DNA of 64,000 bases from Candidatus Baltobacteraceae bacterium (GCA_036488875.1 DASXGW010000004.1:592032-656031); one strand, 5' to 3'; numbered from the stretch's first letter, positions 1-9,592 are shown. Made by a program: numbers and translations. The notes: generated by a model from the sequence alone, not told the origin.

Positions 1-579
1 GTCGACCTCGCGCCGGTGCTGCCGCCGCAGCTCGTTGGGCGTGACGTCGAGCGAGTCGTGATACGTTTGTTTGGTGGCCGCCAGGAGCGCTGGGCTCGCC
101 AGGTTCGGCGGTTTGGCGTAGAACTCGGTTGCGCCGCCGAGCGATCGCGCGAGAAAATCGGCGGGAGAAATGCGCGCGTCGCGCAGCTTACGGATCAAGC
201 GAAATGCCGACTCGACGAATCGCTCGGGCGATCGCAGGCCGGGGACTTCAGGATCGAGTTGTTCGGCCGCAAACTCTTCCCACTCGAGTTGGAAGAGCGG
301 CTCGCAGGCCCGTTCGAAGAGCAGCGATGCTTCGACGTCGTCGATCCGGCGCACGTGGTCGCCGCACGCCTCCAGCGTTTCGAACGCAAAGGCGTCCAAG
401 CGCCGCTCGCCGGTGAAGACTAGCGGCTCCGACGGAGCGAGCTCGCGGCGCGCTCGCTCGATCCGCGCGTTCAACGCGTGCGTCTTTCCCGTGCCCGGCA
501 AGCCGAGAATCGCGAGGCACCGGTCGAACGGTGTGTCGACTGCGATGCGCTGCTCGTCGTCGATGTCGATGGCGATCAC
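1..579 (-). CDS. UvrD/AddA-like helicase, N-terminal part (runs off the left edge)
   Basis: The minus-strand frame stays open from a GTG at 579 to the window edge (193 codons, no stop). Residues 26-33 read GLPGTGKT, a Walker A motif close to the N-terminus as in superfamily 1 UvrD/AddA helicases. The GTG overlaps the TGA stop of the upstream nuclease gene (GTGA), so the two are probably translated together. AddB followed by AddA is the usual order in Gram-positive addBA operons, which suggests a recombinational repair helicase-nuclease. Only the first part is visible, so nuclease or 2B domains cannot be checked. Confidence 0.7.
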   Translation of the reverse strand, partial: MIAIDIDDEQRIAVDTPFDRCLAILGLPGTGKTHALNARIERARRELAPSEPLVFTGERRLDAFAFETLEACGDHVRRIDDVEASLLFERACEPLFQLEWEEFAAEQLDPEVPGLRSPERFVESAFRLIRKLRDARISPADFLARSLGGATEFYAKPPNLASPALLAATKQTYHDSLDVTPNELRRQHRREVD

Positions 580-1838
580 CGTCCGAAGCGCTCGCGTTCC
601 GGCGGCGGCTTTTGCGCGCACGCCGCGGCGTAGGCGCAAAACGTGCACGCTTCGGGATCGTCCGTTGCGTCAAAAGTGCGGGCGCGTCCCGAGGCCAGAT
701 CGGAACTAACGTCGATCATTCGGGAGCGCGCGCGTTCCAAATCTTGTATGACGGCGGGATCGATCTCCACGACCACCGGCCGAACGTCGAGCCGGGCGTC
801 TTTGAGGGGCACGAGCGTCAGCCGCCCCACGCGATCGCCCTCGGCCGTGCGCGCCCAGTAATAAAAGGGAAGTTGAACGTCGGAGAACTTTCGGATTTTT
901 TCGCGGTACTCCGCGGCCGTCGTTGCGATGCTGCCGGTCTTATAGTCGACGACGGCGACCGTTCCGGTGCGCTCGTCGCGATCGAGGCGGTCGATGAAAC
1001 CGACGAACTTTTGATCGCCCAGCTCGACGTTTGCCGGAACCTCGCGTCCGATCACGGCAAACGGCGCCCGCTTGGCTTCGGCGAGAAGCCAGTCGACGTA
1101 ACGCTGCGCGGTACGCTGCGCGCGGCGGACCTGCAGCTCGAACGCGACGCGTGTCTCGAAGCCGTCGCGATGGCGCTCGAATGCCCAGTTGACGTATTCT
1201 CGAATGCGCGCGCGCATGGCGTCTTCGTCGCCCGCGTTCGGCCGCGCGAACTCGCCGTGAAAATCTTCGAGCGCGCTGTGAAAGGCGGTGCCGTACGCCG
1301 ACGCGGCCGAACCGCGATCTTCCACCGCTCCGCAGGCGTACCGGTAAAACCACTTGCGCGCGCATTCGCCGTACGCGTTGAGCGCCGACGCGCTGAAATG
1401 CTGCTGCCGCGCGAAGACCGGCCCCGGCGATTCGGCGTCGACTGCCTCAGACAACGCCACCGCGCTATCGTGCCGAGCTGCAGCGTCAGGCTGAGCGGGT
1501 CGAAGCGCATCGGCGATGCCGAATCCTTGCGCGATCGCGCCTTCCAGAGGTTCGTCCTCTAGTTCGGCGGCGCGTTCGGTGAGTCGCCGCAGCCGCCCGG
1601 CAAATGCTAAGAGCGTGTCGCGATCGGCGGTGGGCACGGCGAGGCGCTGCGCGTCGATCGCCTCGAGGAGGTCGACGCCGCGCGACGCGAGCGTTGCGTA
1701 CGCCGCCCCGACATCGTGATCGACGCCGGAGTACGGCGAGCGCACGAGCTGTTCGAGCTCGATTTTGTCGCCGGTTCTGCACCAGCGTACGGCTGAAGAA
1801 AGGAACGCGCGGCGTTCGGCGACGTCGAGGACCACCAC
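576..1838 (-). CDS. AddB/RecB-like PD-(D/E)XK nuclease with 4Fe-4S cysteines, short form
   Basis: The C-terminal half has the RecB-family nuclease signature: an SASALNAYGECARKWFYRY block, GTAFHSALEDFH, then GFIDRLD and VVDYKTG carrying the catalytic Asp and Lys. One Cys in the first block plus a terminal C-x2-C-x5-C match the AddB 4Fe-4S cluster. The N-terminal part only resembles the end of a UvrD-like helicase region. Full AddB proteins exceed 1000 residues, so this protein of about 420 aa is strikingly short. I chose GTG at 1838 because a GGAG lies about 12 bp upstream. The frame is open to an ATG at 1904, but that lies inside ubiX and has no Shine-Dalgarno sequence. Its stop overlaps the start of the helicase gene. 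Confidence 0.7.
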   Translation of the reverse strand: MVVLDVAERRAFLSSAVRWCRTGDKIELEQLVRSPYSGVDHDVGAAYATLASRGVDLLEAIDAQRLAVPTADRDTLLAFAGRLRRLTERAAELEDEPLEGAIAQGFGIADALRPAQPDAAARHDSAVALSEAVDAESPGPVFARQQHFSASALNAYGECARKWFYRYACGAVEDRGSAASAYGTAFHSALEDFHGEFARPNAGDEDAMRARIREYVNWAFERHRDGFETRVAFELQVRRAQRTAQRYVDWLLAEAKRAPFAVIGREVPANVELGDQKFVGFIDRLDRDERTGTVAVVDYKTGSIATTAAEYREKIRKFSDVQLPFYYWARTAEGDRVGRLTLVPLKDARLDVRPVVVEIDPAVIQDLERARSRMIDVSSDLASGRARTFDATDDPEACTFCAYAAACAQKPPPERERFGR

Positions 1839-1890
1839 AGCACCACTTTGCTCCCAGGCGGACCTTGACCCTGTGTACAACTGTGGGCGG

Positions 1891-2457
1891 ATGCGAAGGA
1901 TCATCGTCGGGATCAGCGGAGCGAGCGGCAGCGCTTACGGTTACATGGCGCTGCAGGCGCTGCGCGCGATCGGCGGTGTCGAAACGCATCTCGTCCTCAC
2001 TCCCTCTGCACGGCGGACGATCGAGCTCGAAACCGAGATGAGCGGCGACGATTTCGAAGCGCTCGCCGACGTGATCTATCGCGACGACGACTTGGCCGCG
2101 GCGATCTCGAGCGGCTCGTTTCTCACCGACGGCATGCTCGTGATTCCGTGCTCGATGAAGAGCGCGAGTGCGATCGCCCACTCGATGAACGGCAACCTCT
2201 TGGTGCGCGCCGCCGACGTGTGCTTAAAGGAAAAGCGCCGGCTAGTGCTCATCGTGCGCGAGACGCCGCTGCATCTGGGACATCTGCGCACGCTTGCGCT
2301 GCTCGCCGAAATCGGCGCCGTCATCCTGCCGCCGATTCCCGCCATGTACGCCAACCCGCAGACCGTCGACGACATCGTCGCGCATACGGTGGGCAAGGCG
2401 CTCGATCAGTTCGGAATTGCCAACGAGCTCTTCAAACGCTGGCGTACGCCGGATTAG
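1891..2457 (+). CDS. ubiX: UbiX-family flavin prenyltransferase
   Basis: The N-terminus MRRIIVGISGASGSAYG is the FMN-binding GxSGASG signature of UbiX/Pad1. The centre has PCSMKSASAIAHSMNGNLL and the C-terminal half has RETPLHLGHLRTL and PPIPAMYANPQT, all typical of the family. At 188 aa it has the usual length. UbiX makes prenylated FMN, the cofactor of UbiD-type decarboxylases. No ubiD lies next to it here, so the partner must be elsewhere. The gene is followed after 9 bp by the carboxypeptidase gene, whose Shine-Dalgarno overlaps the ubiX stop. Confidence 0.9.
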   Translation: MRRIIVGISGASGSAYGYMALQALRAIGGVETHLVLTPSARRTIELETEMSGDDFEALADVIYRDDDLAAAISSGSFLTDGMLVIPCSMKSASAIAHSMNGNLLVRAADVCLKEKRRLVLIVRETPLHLGHLRTLALLAEIGAVILPPIPAMYANPQTVDDIVAHTVGKALDQFGIANELFKRWRTPD

Positions 2458-2466
2458 GAGGCCCTC

Positions 2467-3972
2467 GTGATCATTGCTGCCGCCGCGCTAGCGGCTGCCG
2501 TCCAAGCGGCCTTTCACACGCCCCGTCTTCGCCATTCGATCGTGGCGGCCGAAGTTTACGATCTCGATACGCATCGCGTGCTCTACGCGCATAACGAGCA
2601 GACGCTTATGGTGCCGGCTTCGACGACGAAGCTTTTGACCGAGGGGACGAGCCTCGCGCTGCTCGGACCAAACTTCCGCTACACGACGCCGGTCTATCGC
2701 ACGGGCCCGGTGGACACGGGCGGCGTACTTCACGGCGACTTGGTTCTGGTTGCCAGCGGCGATCCAAATCTGTCGCAACGAATTCAGCCCAATGGGACGC
2801 TCGCGTTCGAAAATGAAGATCACGCGTACGACGGATCGCCGGGAACCAAGGCGGTGCCGGGCGATCCGCTCGCAGTCTTGCGTGAGCTGGCGATTCAGGT
2901 CGTAAAATCCGGAATCAAATCGATCGACGGGCGAGTGCTCGTCGACGCATCGCTCTTTCCAGATCAGGGGCCCGAAGGCGGGACGGGGTGCATCGTCTCG
3001 CCGATCGTTGTGAACGACAACGTCGTCGACGTCATCGTGACGCCCGGGAAGAACCCCGGCGATCCGGTCGCCATCGCCGTGTCGCCGCAAACCGCGTACG
3101 TGACCTTCGTTAATAAAGCGATCACGGCGGGGTCGAAGGCCGACGCGACCATCGACATGAGCGACGACGTTACCGGTGCCGACGGCCGGCACACCGTTAC
3201 GATCAAGGGCGTACAGCCTGCCGGTCCGAGCATTCTCTACGCGTACCGCGTGCCCGAGCCAAAGCGGTTTGCGCAGGATGCCTTTGCGAAAGCCTTGCAG
3301 GATGCAGGCGTATCGATGCAGCCGGAATCACCGGCTACCGCGACGGCCGAAGCCTCTCCGCTGCCGTACGGGACCCAGACCCTCGTCGCGCAGCACGTCT
3401 CGCCGCCGCTTTCCGAAGATACCTACATCACGCTCAAGGTGAGTGACAATCTGCACGCCGCGCTCCTACCCTTTATGTGGGCGGTGTATCTCGCGCACGC
3501 CAAGAGCGATTATCTGCGCGCCGGTTTCGCCCGCGAACGCTCGATGCTTCGCGGCGCCGGACTCGATCTGGGAAGCGCTGCGCAGCAAGACGGTGAAGGC
3601 GCGTTCGCGTACTTTACATCGGATTTCATGGTGCACTATCTCGCGTGGGCGCACAAGCAATCGTGGTATCCGATGCTCTACCGCGGCTTGCCGATCATGG
3701 GCGTCGACGGTACGCTGGTCGACATTCAAAAACACTCGCCGGCCCGCGGCAAAGTGCACGCCAAGACCGGAACCAACGGCGGCACCGATTGGCTCAACGA
3801 CGGAAGCGTGGTCGAAAAAGGCCTCGCGGGATACATGACAACGCGCAACGGTCACCACGTGGCGTTCGCGTTCTATCTGAGCGCTATGCTGGGCCCGCAC
3901 GACGAAGAGACGACCGCCGTGGCTGGTCAAATCTTGGGGGCGATGGCGAGCGCTACGTACACATCGCTCTAA
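2467..3972 (+). CDS. dacB: D-alanyl-D-alanine carboxypeptidase/endopeptidase, PBP4 type (peptidase S13)
   Basis: All three penicillin-binding motifs are present: S52-T-T-K55 in PASTTKLLTEG, SDN in KVSDNLHAALL, and KTG in VHAKTGTNGG. The insert between the first two is long, as in class C PBP4/DacB. The first 15 residues are hydrophobic and look like a signal peptide, so the enzyme should act on periplasmic peptidoglycan. The GTG start has a good TAGGAGG 6 bp upstream that overlaps the ubiX stop. The 3' end shares four bases with the convergent acyl-CoA ligase gene. At 501 aa it has normal length for the family. Confidence 0.9.
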   Translation: MIIAAAALAAAVQAAFHTPRLRHSIVAAEVYDLDTHRVLYAHNEQTLMVPASTTKLLTEGTSLALLGPNFRYTTPVYRTGPVDTGGVLHGDLVLVASGDPNLSQRIQPNGTLAFENEDHAYDGSPGTKAVPGDPLAVLRELAIQVVKSGIKSIDGRVLVDASLFPDQGPEGGTGCIVSPIVVNDNVVDVIVTPGKNPGDPVAIAVSPQTAYVTFVNKAITAGSKADATIDMSDDVTGADGRHTVTIKGVQPAGPSILYAYRVPEPKRFAQDAFAKALQDAGVSMQPESPATATAEASPLPYGTQTLVAQHVSPPLSEDTYITLKVSDNLHAALLPFMWAVYLAHAKSDYLRAGFARERSMLRGAGLDLGSAAQQDGEGAFAYFTSDFMVHYLAWAHKQSWYPMLYRGLPIMGVDGTLVDIQKHSPARGKVHAKTGTNGGTDWLNDGSVVEKGLAGYMTTRNGHHVAFAFYLSAMLGPHDEETTAVAGQILGAMASATYTSL

Positions 3973-5417
3973 AGCATCGTCCTTAGCGCGGGTTTGTCGA
4001 GTTTGCCCATCGCGTTGCGCGGGAGTTGTTCGACGACGCGAATCTCCTTCGGAATCTTGAAGCTTGCGAGCCGCTCGCCCAGCCATGCATCGAGCGCGGC
4101 CGTATCCACGTTGCCTTCGGCTTCGATAAACGCGATAGGCAGCTTGCCGCGCGCCGCGTCCGGTTTGCCGACGACCGCGCACGCGCGCACGCCGTCGTAC
4201 GTTTCGATCGTCGTTTCGACTTCACGCGGATAGACGTTGAAGCCGCCGGTGATGATCAGCTCTTTGATCCGCCCGACGATTTTATAAGCGTCGTTCTGGG
4301 CATCGTACGCTGCGATGTCGCCGCTGCGATACCATCGCGTGCCGTCGTCGTCGGTGGAAAACGCCGCCGCCGTCGCTTCGGGGCGCTTCCAATATCCGGA
4401 GAAAACGTTAGGCCCGCTAACGAGCAGCTCGCCGAGTTCGCCGTCGATGCGCACGCTCACGCCCGGGAACGGAATGCCGACGCTGCCCGCGACGCGCGGC
4501 CCGGCGTACCGGTTGCCGAGCGCGAAGCCGAACTCGGTCGCGCCGTACCGTTCGAGAATCGACGCGCCGAAGAGCGACGCAAAATCCGCGTGGGTCTGCT
4601 CCGATAGCGCCGCCGATCCCGAGACGTACAACCGTAACGGCGGCGGGGGCTGCGCGCCGGTCTCGCGCAAGCGTTCGATCAGGCGCACGTACATCGTCGG
4701 AACTCCGAAGAACATCGTGACGTCGCCGCGGCTCAACCGTTCCAGTACGTCGCCGGCATCGAAACGCTCGCGCAGCAGCACGCGGCCGCCGGCGGCCAGC
4801 GACGACGTCAGTCCCGCAATCAAGCCGTGGACGTGAAACAGCGGCAGCGTGACGAGCAGCACGTCGCTCGATTCCCAGCGCCACGCGGCTCGCAGCTGCG
4901 ACACGATGGCCGCGAGATTGCGATGCGAGAGCACCGCACCTTTCGAAGCGCCGGTGGTGCCGCTCGTATAGACGATCAGCGCCGGATCTTCGGGATTCGG
5001 CCGATGCGGCACGTCGAGCGGTCGCACGTGCCCGTCGCGCGCGCACGTCTCGACCTCCGCCATGTCGATCGCGCGCGTGCCGGTTTCGATCTCGGCTAAA
5101 AACGGCGCGGACGCCGACGAGCAGACGATCAACGACGGCGCGCTGTCGCCGAGCAGATGCGCGAGATCGTTTGCACGGTAGAGCACGTTGGCGGGCACCG
5201 CGATCGCACCCAGACGGAGCGCGGCAAGGTAGGCGTAGACGAATCCGTGGCGATTTTCGCTGTAGATCGCGACCCGATCGCCGGCCCGTACGCCGATCTC
5301 GGCAAAACGGGCGGCAACGCGTAAGGCTCCGTCGTGAAGCTCGCGGTGCGTCAGGTCGTCGAGTGCGTGGGCCCGAGCGCGATCGGCAAGCGCACCGTCG
5401 AAGAGATCGAGCAACAT
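3969..5417 (-). CDS. Acyl-CoA/malonyl-CoA synthetase-like AMP-dependent ligase
   Basis: An ANL-superfamily enzyme of 482 aa. YTSGTTGASKGA is the phosphate-binding loop, LERYGATEFG the A5 motif, YRSGDIA and IKELIITGGFNVYPREVE the hinge and A8 region, and the C-terminal NAMGKLDK carries the A10 lysine. Overall it resembles MatB and medium/short-chain acyl-CoA synthetases, but the substrate cannot be fixed from sequence. It is the last gene of an operon with ispE and a nucleotidyltransferase. Its ATG follows the preceding stop directly (TAGATG), which implies coupled translation. Confidence 0.85.
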   Translation of the reverse strand: MLLDLFDGALADRARAHALDDLTHRELHDGALRVAARFAEIGVRAGDRVAIYSENRHGFVYAYLAALRLGAIAVPANVLYRANDLAHLLGDSAPSLIVCSSASAPFLAEIETGTRAIDMAEVETCARDGHVRPLDVPHRPNPEDPALIVYTSGTTGASKGAVLSHRNLAAIVSQLRAAWRWESSDVLLVTLPLFHVHGLIAGLTSSLAAGGRVLLRERFDAGDVLERLSRGDVTMFFGVPTMYVRLIERLRETGAQPPPPLRLYVSGSAALSEQTHADFASLFGASILERYGATEFGFALGNRYAGPRVAGSVGIPFPGVSVRIDGELGELLVSGPNVFSGYWKRPEATAAAFSTDDDGTRWYRSGDIAAYDAQNDAYKIVGRIKELIITGGFNVYPREVETTIETYDGVRACAVVGKPDAARGKLPIAFIEAEGNVDTAALDAWLGERLASFKIPKEIRVVEQLPRNAMGKLDKPALRTML

Positions 5418-6182
5418 CTATGGGTTGCGCGCGTTCACGAGCGCTTCGGCGAGCGCAATGTCGGTGACGCGGTCCACGTTCACTCCGGTTTCCGCAAACG
5501 GCGATACCAGCGCGCGCACCGGCGCGCCGAGAATCTTGGTGGCACGGGCCTCGGCTTGCGCGACGGTCATCTGCCGCACCGCGAACCGCAGCAGCACGTC
5601 CCAGCCGAATAGCGACGCAAGCCGAATCGGACGTTTGCGCGCCGCGCCGAGGCGTTCGATGAAGCGCTCGAGCAGCGGAAGCGCGCGCGGCTTCATCGCG
5701 ACGATGCCGCCGCCGCAGAACGTTCCGTCGCGCATACGCGCCCACGTGTGCGGCACTTGCGGAAAGCTCGCCACGTGCACGTTGCGCTCCACGCAGCCGT
5801 ACACGACGTCGGCGTTCAGCGCGCTCGTACGCGCGGCGAAGTCATCGATTGCCGGTACGCTGAGGATGGGAAGATCCGATGCGACGATCAGCACGTCGGC
5901 GTCGGGGTCAAACCCCGACAATCCGCTGCGCAAGCTGTCGGTGATGCGCCGTCCGTCCGGGCGGAGTTCGTCGGCGGCGGCCAGATCGGCGCGGCCGCGA
6001 ACCTCCGGGGGCGCCACGACGACGATGCGACCGATCGAACCCGACGCGCGCAGTGGTTCGAGCACGCGCGCGACCAGCGTCTTGCCGGCGATCTCCACGA
6101 ACGCTTTATTGGGAGCGCCGGGCTGCTGCTGCGCGACCGCGTCGACCGGGCCGCCCGCCAAAACGACGGCGTCGTACGTCAC
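5418..6182 (-). CDS. NTP-transferase (MobA/IspD-like fold) of unknown substrate
   Basis: The N-terminus has VVLAGG followed by PNKAFVEIAGKTLVARVLEPL, the nucleotide- and sugar-phosphate-binding pattern of MobA/GlmU/IspD-type transferases. A VASDLPIL motif supplies the metal-binding Asp. The GTG start overlaps the TAG stop of ispE by one base (TAGTG), so it is coupled to the isoprenoid kinase. That neighbour hints at an IspD-like role, but the canonical IspD N-terminus (AAGxGxRxG...PKQ) is absent. MobA-like annotation is therefore safer. The 254-aa length fits either group. Confidence 0.7.
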   Translation of the reverse strand: MTYDAVVLAGGPVDAVAQQQPGAPNKAFVEIAGKTLVARVLEPLRASGSIGRIVVVAPPEVRGRADLAAADELRPDGRRITDSLRSGLSGFDPDADVLIVASDLPILSVPAIDDFAARTSALNADVVYGCVERNVHVASFPQVPHTWARMRDGTFCGGGIVAMKPRALPLLERFIERLGAARKRPIRLASLFGWDVLLRFAVRQMTVAQAEARATKILGAPVRALVSPFAETGVNVDRVTDIALAEALVNARNP

Positions 6183-7048
6183 TAAGGACGCCAGGCGGGC
6201 GTCGCCGCAAAGGCGGTGACGAAGCGCCGGTACGTTGCGTCGAGCGCGAGCGCGCGATCGACCTCCGCGATGTGCGCCGGATCCGGCGCAATTGTAAAAA
6301 CGCACGAGCCGGAGCCCGCCAGCAGCGCGTTCCCGGCGCCCGCGGCACGCAACGCGTCCAAGGTGATGCGAACCTCGGGCACCAGCGCGGCGATGGCGTC
6401 TTGAAAGTCGTTGCGCATCAGGGATTCGACCGTGCCGAATTCGGCGCGCTGCAGCGCTTCGACCATGCGAAGCGAGACGGACTCGTTCCGCGGCCGAATC
6501 GTACGTTCGCGCTTATCGAGTTCGGCGTACGCGACGGCCGTGGAGACGCCGGCCGGCGGTTTGACGACCAACGCGTGCCAAGCCGGCAGCGCACCGACCG
6601 CGGTGACTCGCTCGCCGGTGCCCTCGACCAACGCGCCGGTTCCCGCGAGAAAGAAGGGGACGTCCGAGCCCAACGAGCGCGCGACGGCCACCCAATCGCA
6701 CGCCGGTACCGGTCCGAACGCGCCATCGGCCGCAGCGCGCAGTACCGCGCCGGCATCGCTCGAGCCGCCGCCGAGTCCGGCTTCCGACGGAATGCGTTTG
6801 CGCAGGCGCAGCGCGGCGTTGGGCTCCAGCCCGAGTGCGCGCAGCGCGCGCACCGCCAAGTTCCGCTCGTTGCCGAGATCGCCCCGGTCGCACTCGAACG
6901 AAAAGGCCGCTGCGGGCTCGATCGCCAGTTCGTCGGCCAAGGCGAGGGGCACCATGACGCTGCGGACGCCGTGGTATCCGTCGTCGCGGCGCGCGAGCAC
7001 CTCGAGCGTCAGATTGATCTTCGCGGGGGCAAACAGGACTTGGGCCAC
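6182..7048 (-). CDS. ispE: 4-diphosphocytidyl-2-C-methyl-D-erythritol kinase
   Basis: A GHMP kinase of the MEP isoprenoid pathway. It starts AQVLFAPAKINLTLEVLARR-DGYH, the IspE N-terminal signature, and has the ATP-binding PSEAGLGGGSSDAGA loop and a C-terminal GSGSCVF motif. It phosphorylates CDP-methylerythritol in the cytoplasm. At 288 aa it is of normal length. The start is GTG with GGGAG about 2-6 bp upstream. It heads a three-gene operon and is divergent from the glycosidase gene, with 71 bp between them. Confidence 0.93.
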   Translation of the reverse strand: MAQVLFAPAKINLTLEVLARRDDGYHGVRSVMVPLALADELAIEPAAAFSFECDRGDLGNERNLAVRALRALGLEPNAALRLRKRIPSEAGLGGGSSDAGAVLRAAADGAFGPVPACDWVAVARSLGSDVPFFLAGTGALVEGTGERVTAVGALPAWHALVVKPPAGVSTAVAYAELDKRERTIRPRNESVSLRMVEALQRAEFGTVESLMRNDFQDAIAALVPEVRITLDALRAAGAGNALLAGSGSCVFTIAPDPAHIAEVDRALALDATYRRFVTAFAATPAWRP

Positions 7049-7119
7049 GCTCCCTTGGTTTGGCGCGCCGACAGAAGGCGCCTCCGGTTCGCGCGACGCA
7101 TGAGGAACGCTAAGAACAG

Positions 7120-9579
7120 ATGGGCTCGATTAGCTACGACGCACAGCACAACGAATTTTGCGCGTACGTCCTGCACGAATCGCAGACACCGTACGGACTG
7201 CTGCTTGGCAACTTTAAGTCATACGCGCAATCGACCGCCAAAGGCGGCGTGCGCGGCTTATGGGACGCCGACACCGACCAAATCATTTTCGGAACGCATC
7301 ACATCGCGTATCGGCTGCGCGACGAGAAAGCCCACGGCACGCTTTTCCCGCATCAAATCCAGCGCGAGCTGACGTTTCTTCCGTACGCGCAGATCTCCGA
7401 GTTCACGCTGGAGAACCGCCTGCACGTCACCGAAGCGTTCTACGTGCCGCACGGCCCGTCGTTCGATCGCTCGGTGGCGTTCGTCGTCGACGTCACGCTC
7501 TACAACCCCGGGGCGCAAGAGCTCGAAGTCGCACTCTTTCCGTGGGCGATGCTCGTCGGTCAGCGCTTCTACGGCGAACCCGAGCACCAAGTGCGCGCGT
7601 GGAACGATGGCCGGTTCATCTGCTCGAAGAACTTGGAAACCGGCAGCGAGCGGTGGTGGGGCGGCTCGCGCCAACCCGCCGCGGTCGAGTTGTCGCTGCG
7701 CGAGCAAGTGCTGCTCGAGTACATGCGTTCGGCGACGCTGTTGCCCGACGAGTCGGTGCAGCACTTCGGCGACGTCACGCCGGAGCTGGCCGAGCTGGTG
7801 AGCCGGCGTATCTTCGGCGCTTTCGAATACGCGATCAAGGTGGCGCCCGGCGCGCGCGAGTCGCTGCGTCTGGCGGTGGTCTACCATAAGGACGGCACCG
7901 AGAAGAGCCGGCCCGTTCTCGAGGCGCTCCTCAAGGATCCGCGCGCGCTGCACGACACGCAGCGATACTTCGCCGAGCGCCTCGCCGACGCGCGCTTCAT
8001 GACGCCGTCGCCGGAAATCAGCCGCGGAGTTGCGTGGGCGAAAGCCAACATGCTGCGCATCGTCAAGGAGTATCCGCACGGCTGGGGATCGACCAACTCG
8101 CCGCCGTCGGACATTTTGGTGTCGCGCGACACGTCGTGGTTCGTGCACGGCTTCGATTATTTTTGGCCCGAGTTCAGCCGCGACGCGCTCGAAGTCTTCA
8201 ATAACGCCATCGACGAGAACGGTCTGATGATCGAGTACATTCGCGGCGTCAGCGGCTACAAAACGGCTTACGACCTGAACATCAACGACGACACGCCGCT
8301 GCATCTCATCGCGATGCTGCACTACTACAACGCGACGCTCGACGACGCATGGGTGCGCGACCGCCTGCAGCTCGTGGTCAAGCTGACCGACTACATGCTC
8401 ACGCAGCGCGACGATCAGGGGCTGATCTTCTGCCGCGCGAAGGGCGTCGACATGTACGGCATCTCGTCGTGGCGGAATATCATTCCCTACTACACGCTCG
8501 ACGGCGCCGTCACCGAGATCAACGCCGAAGCGGTGTTCGCGCTCGACGCCGCCGCGATGCTCTGCGCCGTCGCGGGCGACAACGACCATTGGGAAAAGTA
8601 CAGCGCCGAAGCGCAAAGCATGCGCGAAGCGATGATGGACTATCTCTTCAACGACGACACGGGCGCGTTCGTCCTGAACTACGATCAGGATCGCAACTAC
8701 CAGGACAACTTTACGGCCGACGAAATTTTTCCGGTGCTCTTCAACGTCGCCGACTCACCGCAGCGCAAAGCGATTCTGGACCGGCTGCTCGAGGCCGACT
8801 TCGTCACACCCGTCGGATTGCGCACGATCTCGACCGCGGACGCCTGGTACTTTCCGTCGTACGGGTTCGGTTTGCTCGGCGGCATCTGGCCCGACTTGAC
8901 CTTATGGTTCGCGCTCGCGCTGGCACGCAACGATCGCATCGATCAAGCGGTCAAGTTTCTCGCGGTCGTCTACGCGGCGATGGAAGGCGGCAGTCCGCGC
9001 AACACCGTCCCCGGCGAGTTCGGCGAATGGTTCGACGGCGGATCGCTTTCCAACCGCGGAATGTATCTCTCGCCTTGGACCGGCGCGAAGTACTTATGGT
9101 GCGTCGCCGAAACGGTGGGCGGTCTCGACGGCTATCGCACCAGCGGGCGCCCGCACCTGACGCCGTTGCGCCCAAAAGACTGGCAATGGGTCGCGGCGGC
9201 GCGCGTGCACTGGGGCGGCAAGCGCTGCACGTACGTCATCGATCTGCGCAACAGTACGATCTACGGCAACATGCCGGAGCTCTCGGCGGAAGAGCCGTTC
9301 GAGTGCGTGTACGCGGGCCGCGACGTTAGCGACGAGGTGACGACGTCGCCCGTGGAAGTCGGGGCGATCGCGTTTGAAGACGAGCAGGGCGCGATCCGAA
9401 TTTTTCTCTGCAATCACCTCGATAAGGCGCGCAACGTCCTGGTGGAGTTCCGAGGGCACACGGCTCGCGTGGACATGGCCCCGGGCGACCTGCTCCAACT
9501 CAACCTTTCCGGCCGGCCGACGGACCGGCGGGCAAGAGCGGCCAAGCTCGATGTAGTGCCTGCGGCAGCCCGCGTCTAA
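7120..9579 (+). CDS. Six-hairpin glycoside hydrolase-like protein (amylo-alpha-1,6-glucosidase type)
   Basis: The 819-aa protein has an N-terminal beta-sandwich-like region (about 1-290) and then an (alpha/alpha)6-barrel region rich in Trp, Tyr and Asp. Examples are SRDTSWFVHGFDYFWPEFSR, INDDTPLHL, DGAVTEINAEAVFALDA, WYFPSYGFGLLGGIWPDL and GEFGEWFDGGS. These blocks are typical of glycogen-debranching and related six-hairpin glycosidases. No signal peptide is visible, so a cytoplasmic role in glucan or oligosaccharide turnover is likely. The ATG at 7120 has GAGGA about 13 bp upstream. The exact CAZy family and substrate are not determined. Confidence 0.75.
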   Translation: MGSISYDAQHNEFCAYVLHESQTPYGLLLGNFKSYAQSTAKGGVRGLWDADTDQIIFGTHHIAYRLRDEKAHGTLFPHQIQRELTFLPYAQISEFTLENRLHVTEAFYVPHGPSFDRSVAFVVDVTLYNPGAQELEVALFPWAMLVGQRFYGEPEHQVRAWNDGRFICSKNLETGSERWWGGSRQPAAVELSLREQVLLEYMRSATLLPDESVQHFGDVTPELAELVSRRIFGAFEYAIKVAPGARESLRLAVVYHKDGTEKSRPVLEALLKDPRALHDTQRYFAERLADARFMTPSPEISRGVAWAKANMLRIVKEYPHGWGSTNSPPSDILVSRDTSWFVHGFDYFWPEFSRDALEVFNNAIDENGLMIEYIRGVSGYKTAYDLNINDDTPLHLIAMLHYYNATLDDAWVRDRLQLVVKLTDYMLTQRDDQGLIFCRAKGVDMYGISSWRNIIPYYTLDGAVTEINAEAVFALDAAAMLCAVAGDNDHWEKYSAEAQSMREAMMDYLFNDDTGAFVLNYDQDRNYQDNFTADEIFPVLFNVADSPQRKAILDRLLEADFVTPVGLRTISTADAWYFPSYGFGLLGGIWPDLTLWFALALARNDRIDQAVKFLAVVYAAMEGGSPRNTVPGEFGEWFDGGSLSNRGMYLSPWTGAKYLWCVAETVGGLDGYRTSGRPHLTPLRPKDWQWVAAARVHWGGKRCTYVIDLRNSTIYGNMPELSAEEPFECVYAGRDVSDEVTTSPVEVGAIAFEDEQGAIRIFLCNHLDKARNVLVEFRGHTARVDMAPGDLLQLNLSGRPTDRRARAAKLDVVPAAARV

Positions 9580-9592
9580 TAACCACCGGCTC

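Noticed and set aside
5418..6182. Assigning the nucleotidyltransferase as IspD because it is next to ispE
   Set aside because: The canonical IspD N-terminal and substrate motifs are absent, and position alone is not enough.
7258..8616. Long antisense open frame (over 450 codons) under the glycosidase gene
   Set aside because: It mirrors the GC-rich codon pattern of the plus-strand gene, has an Arg/His/Val-rich composition and matches no family.
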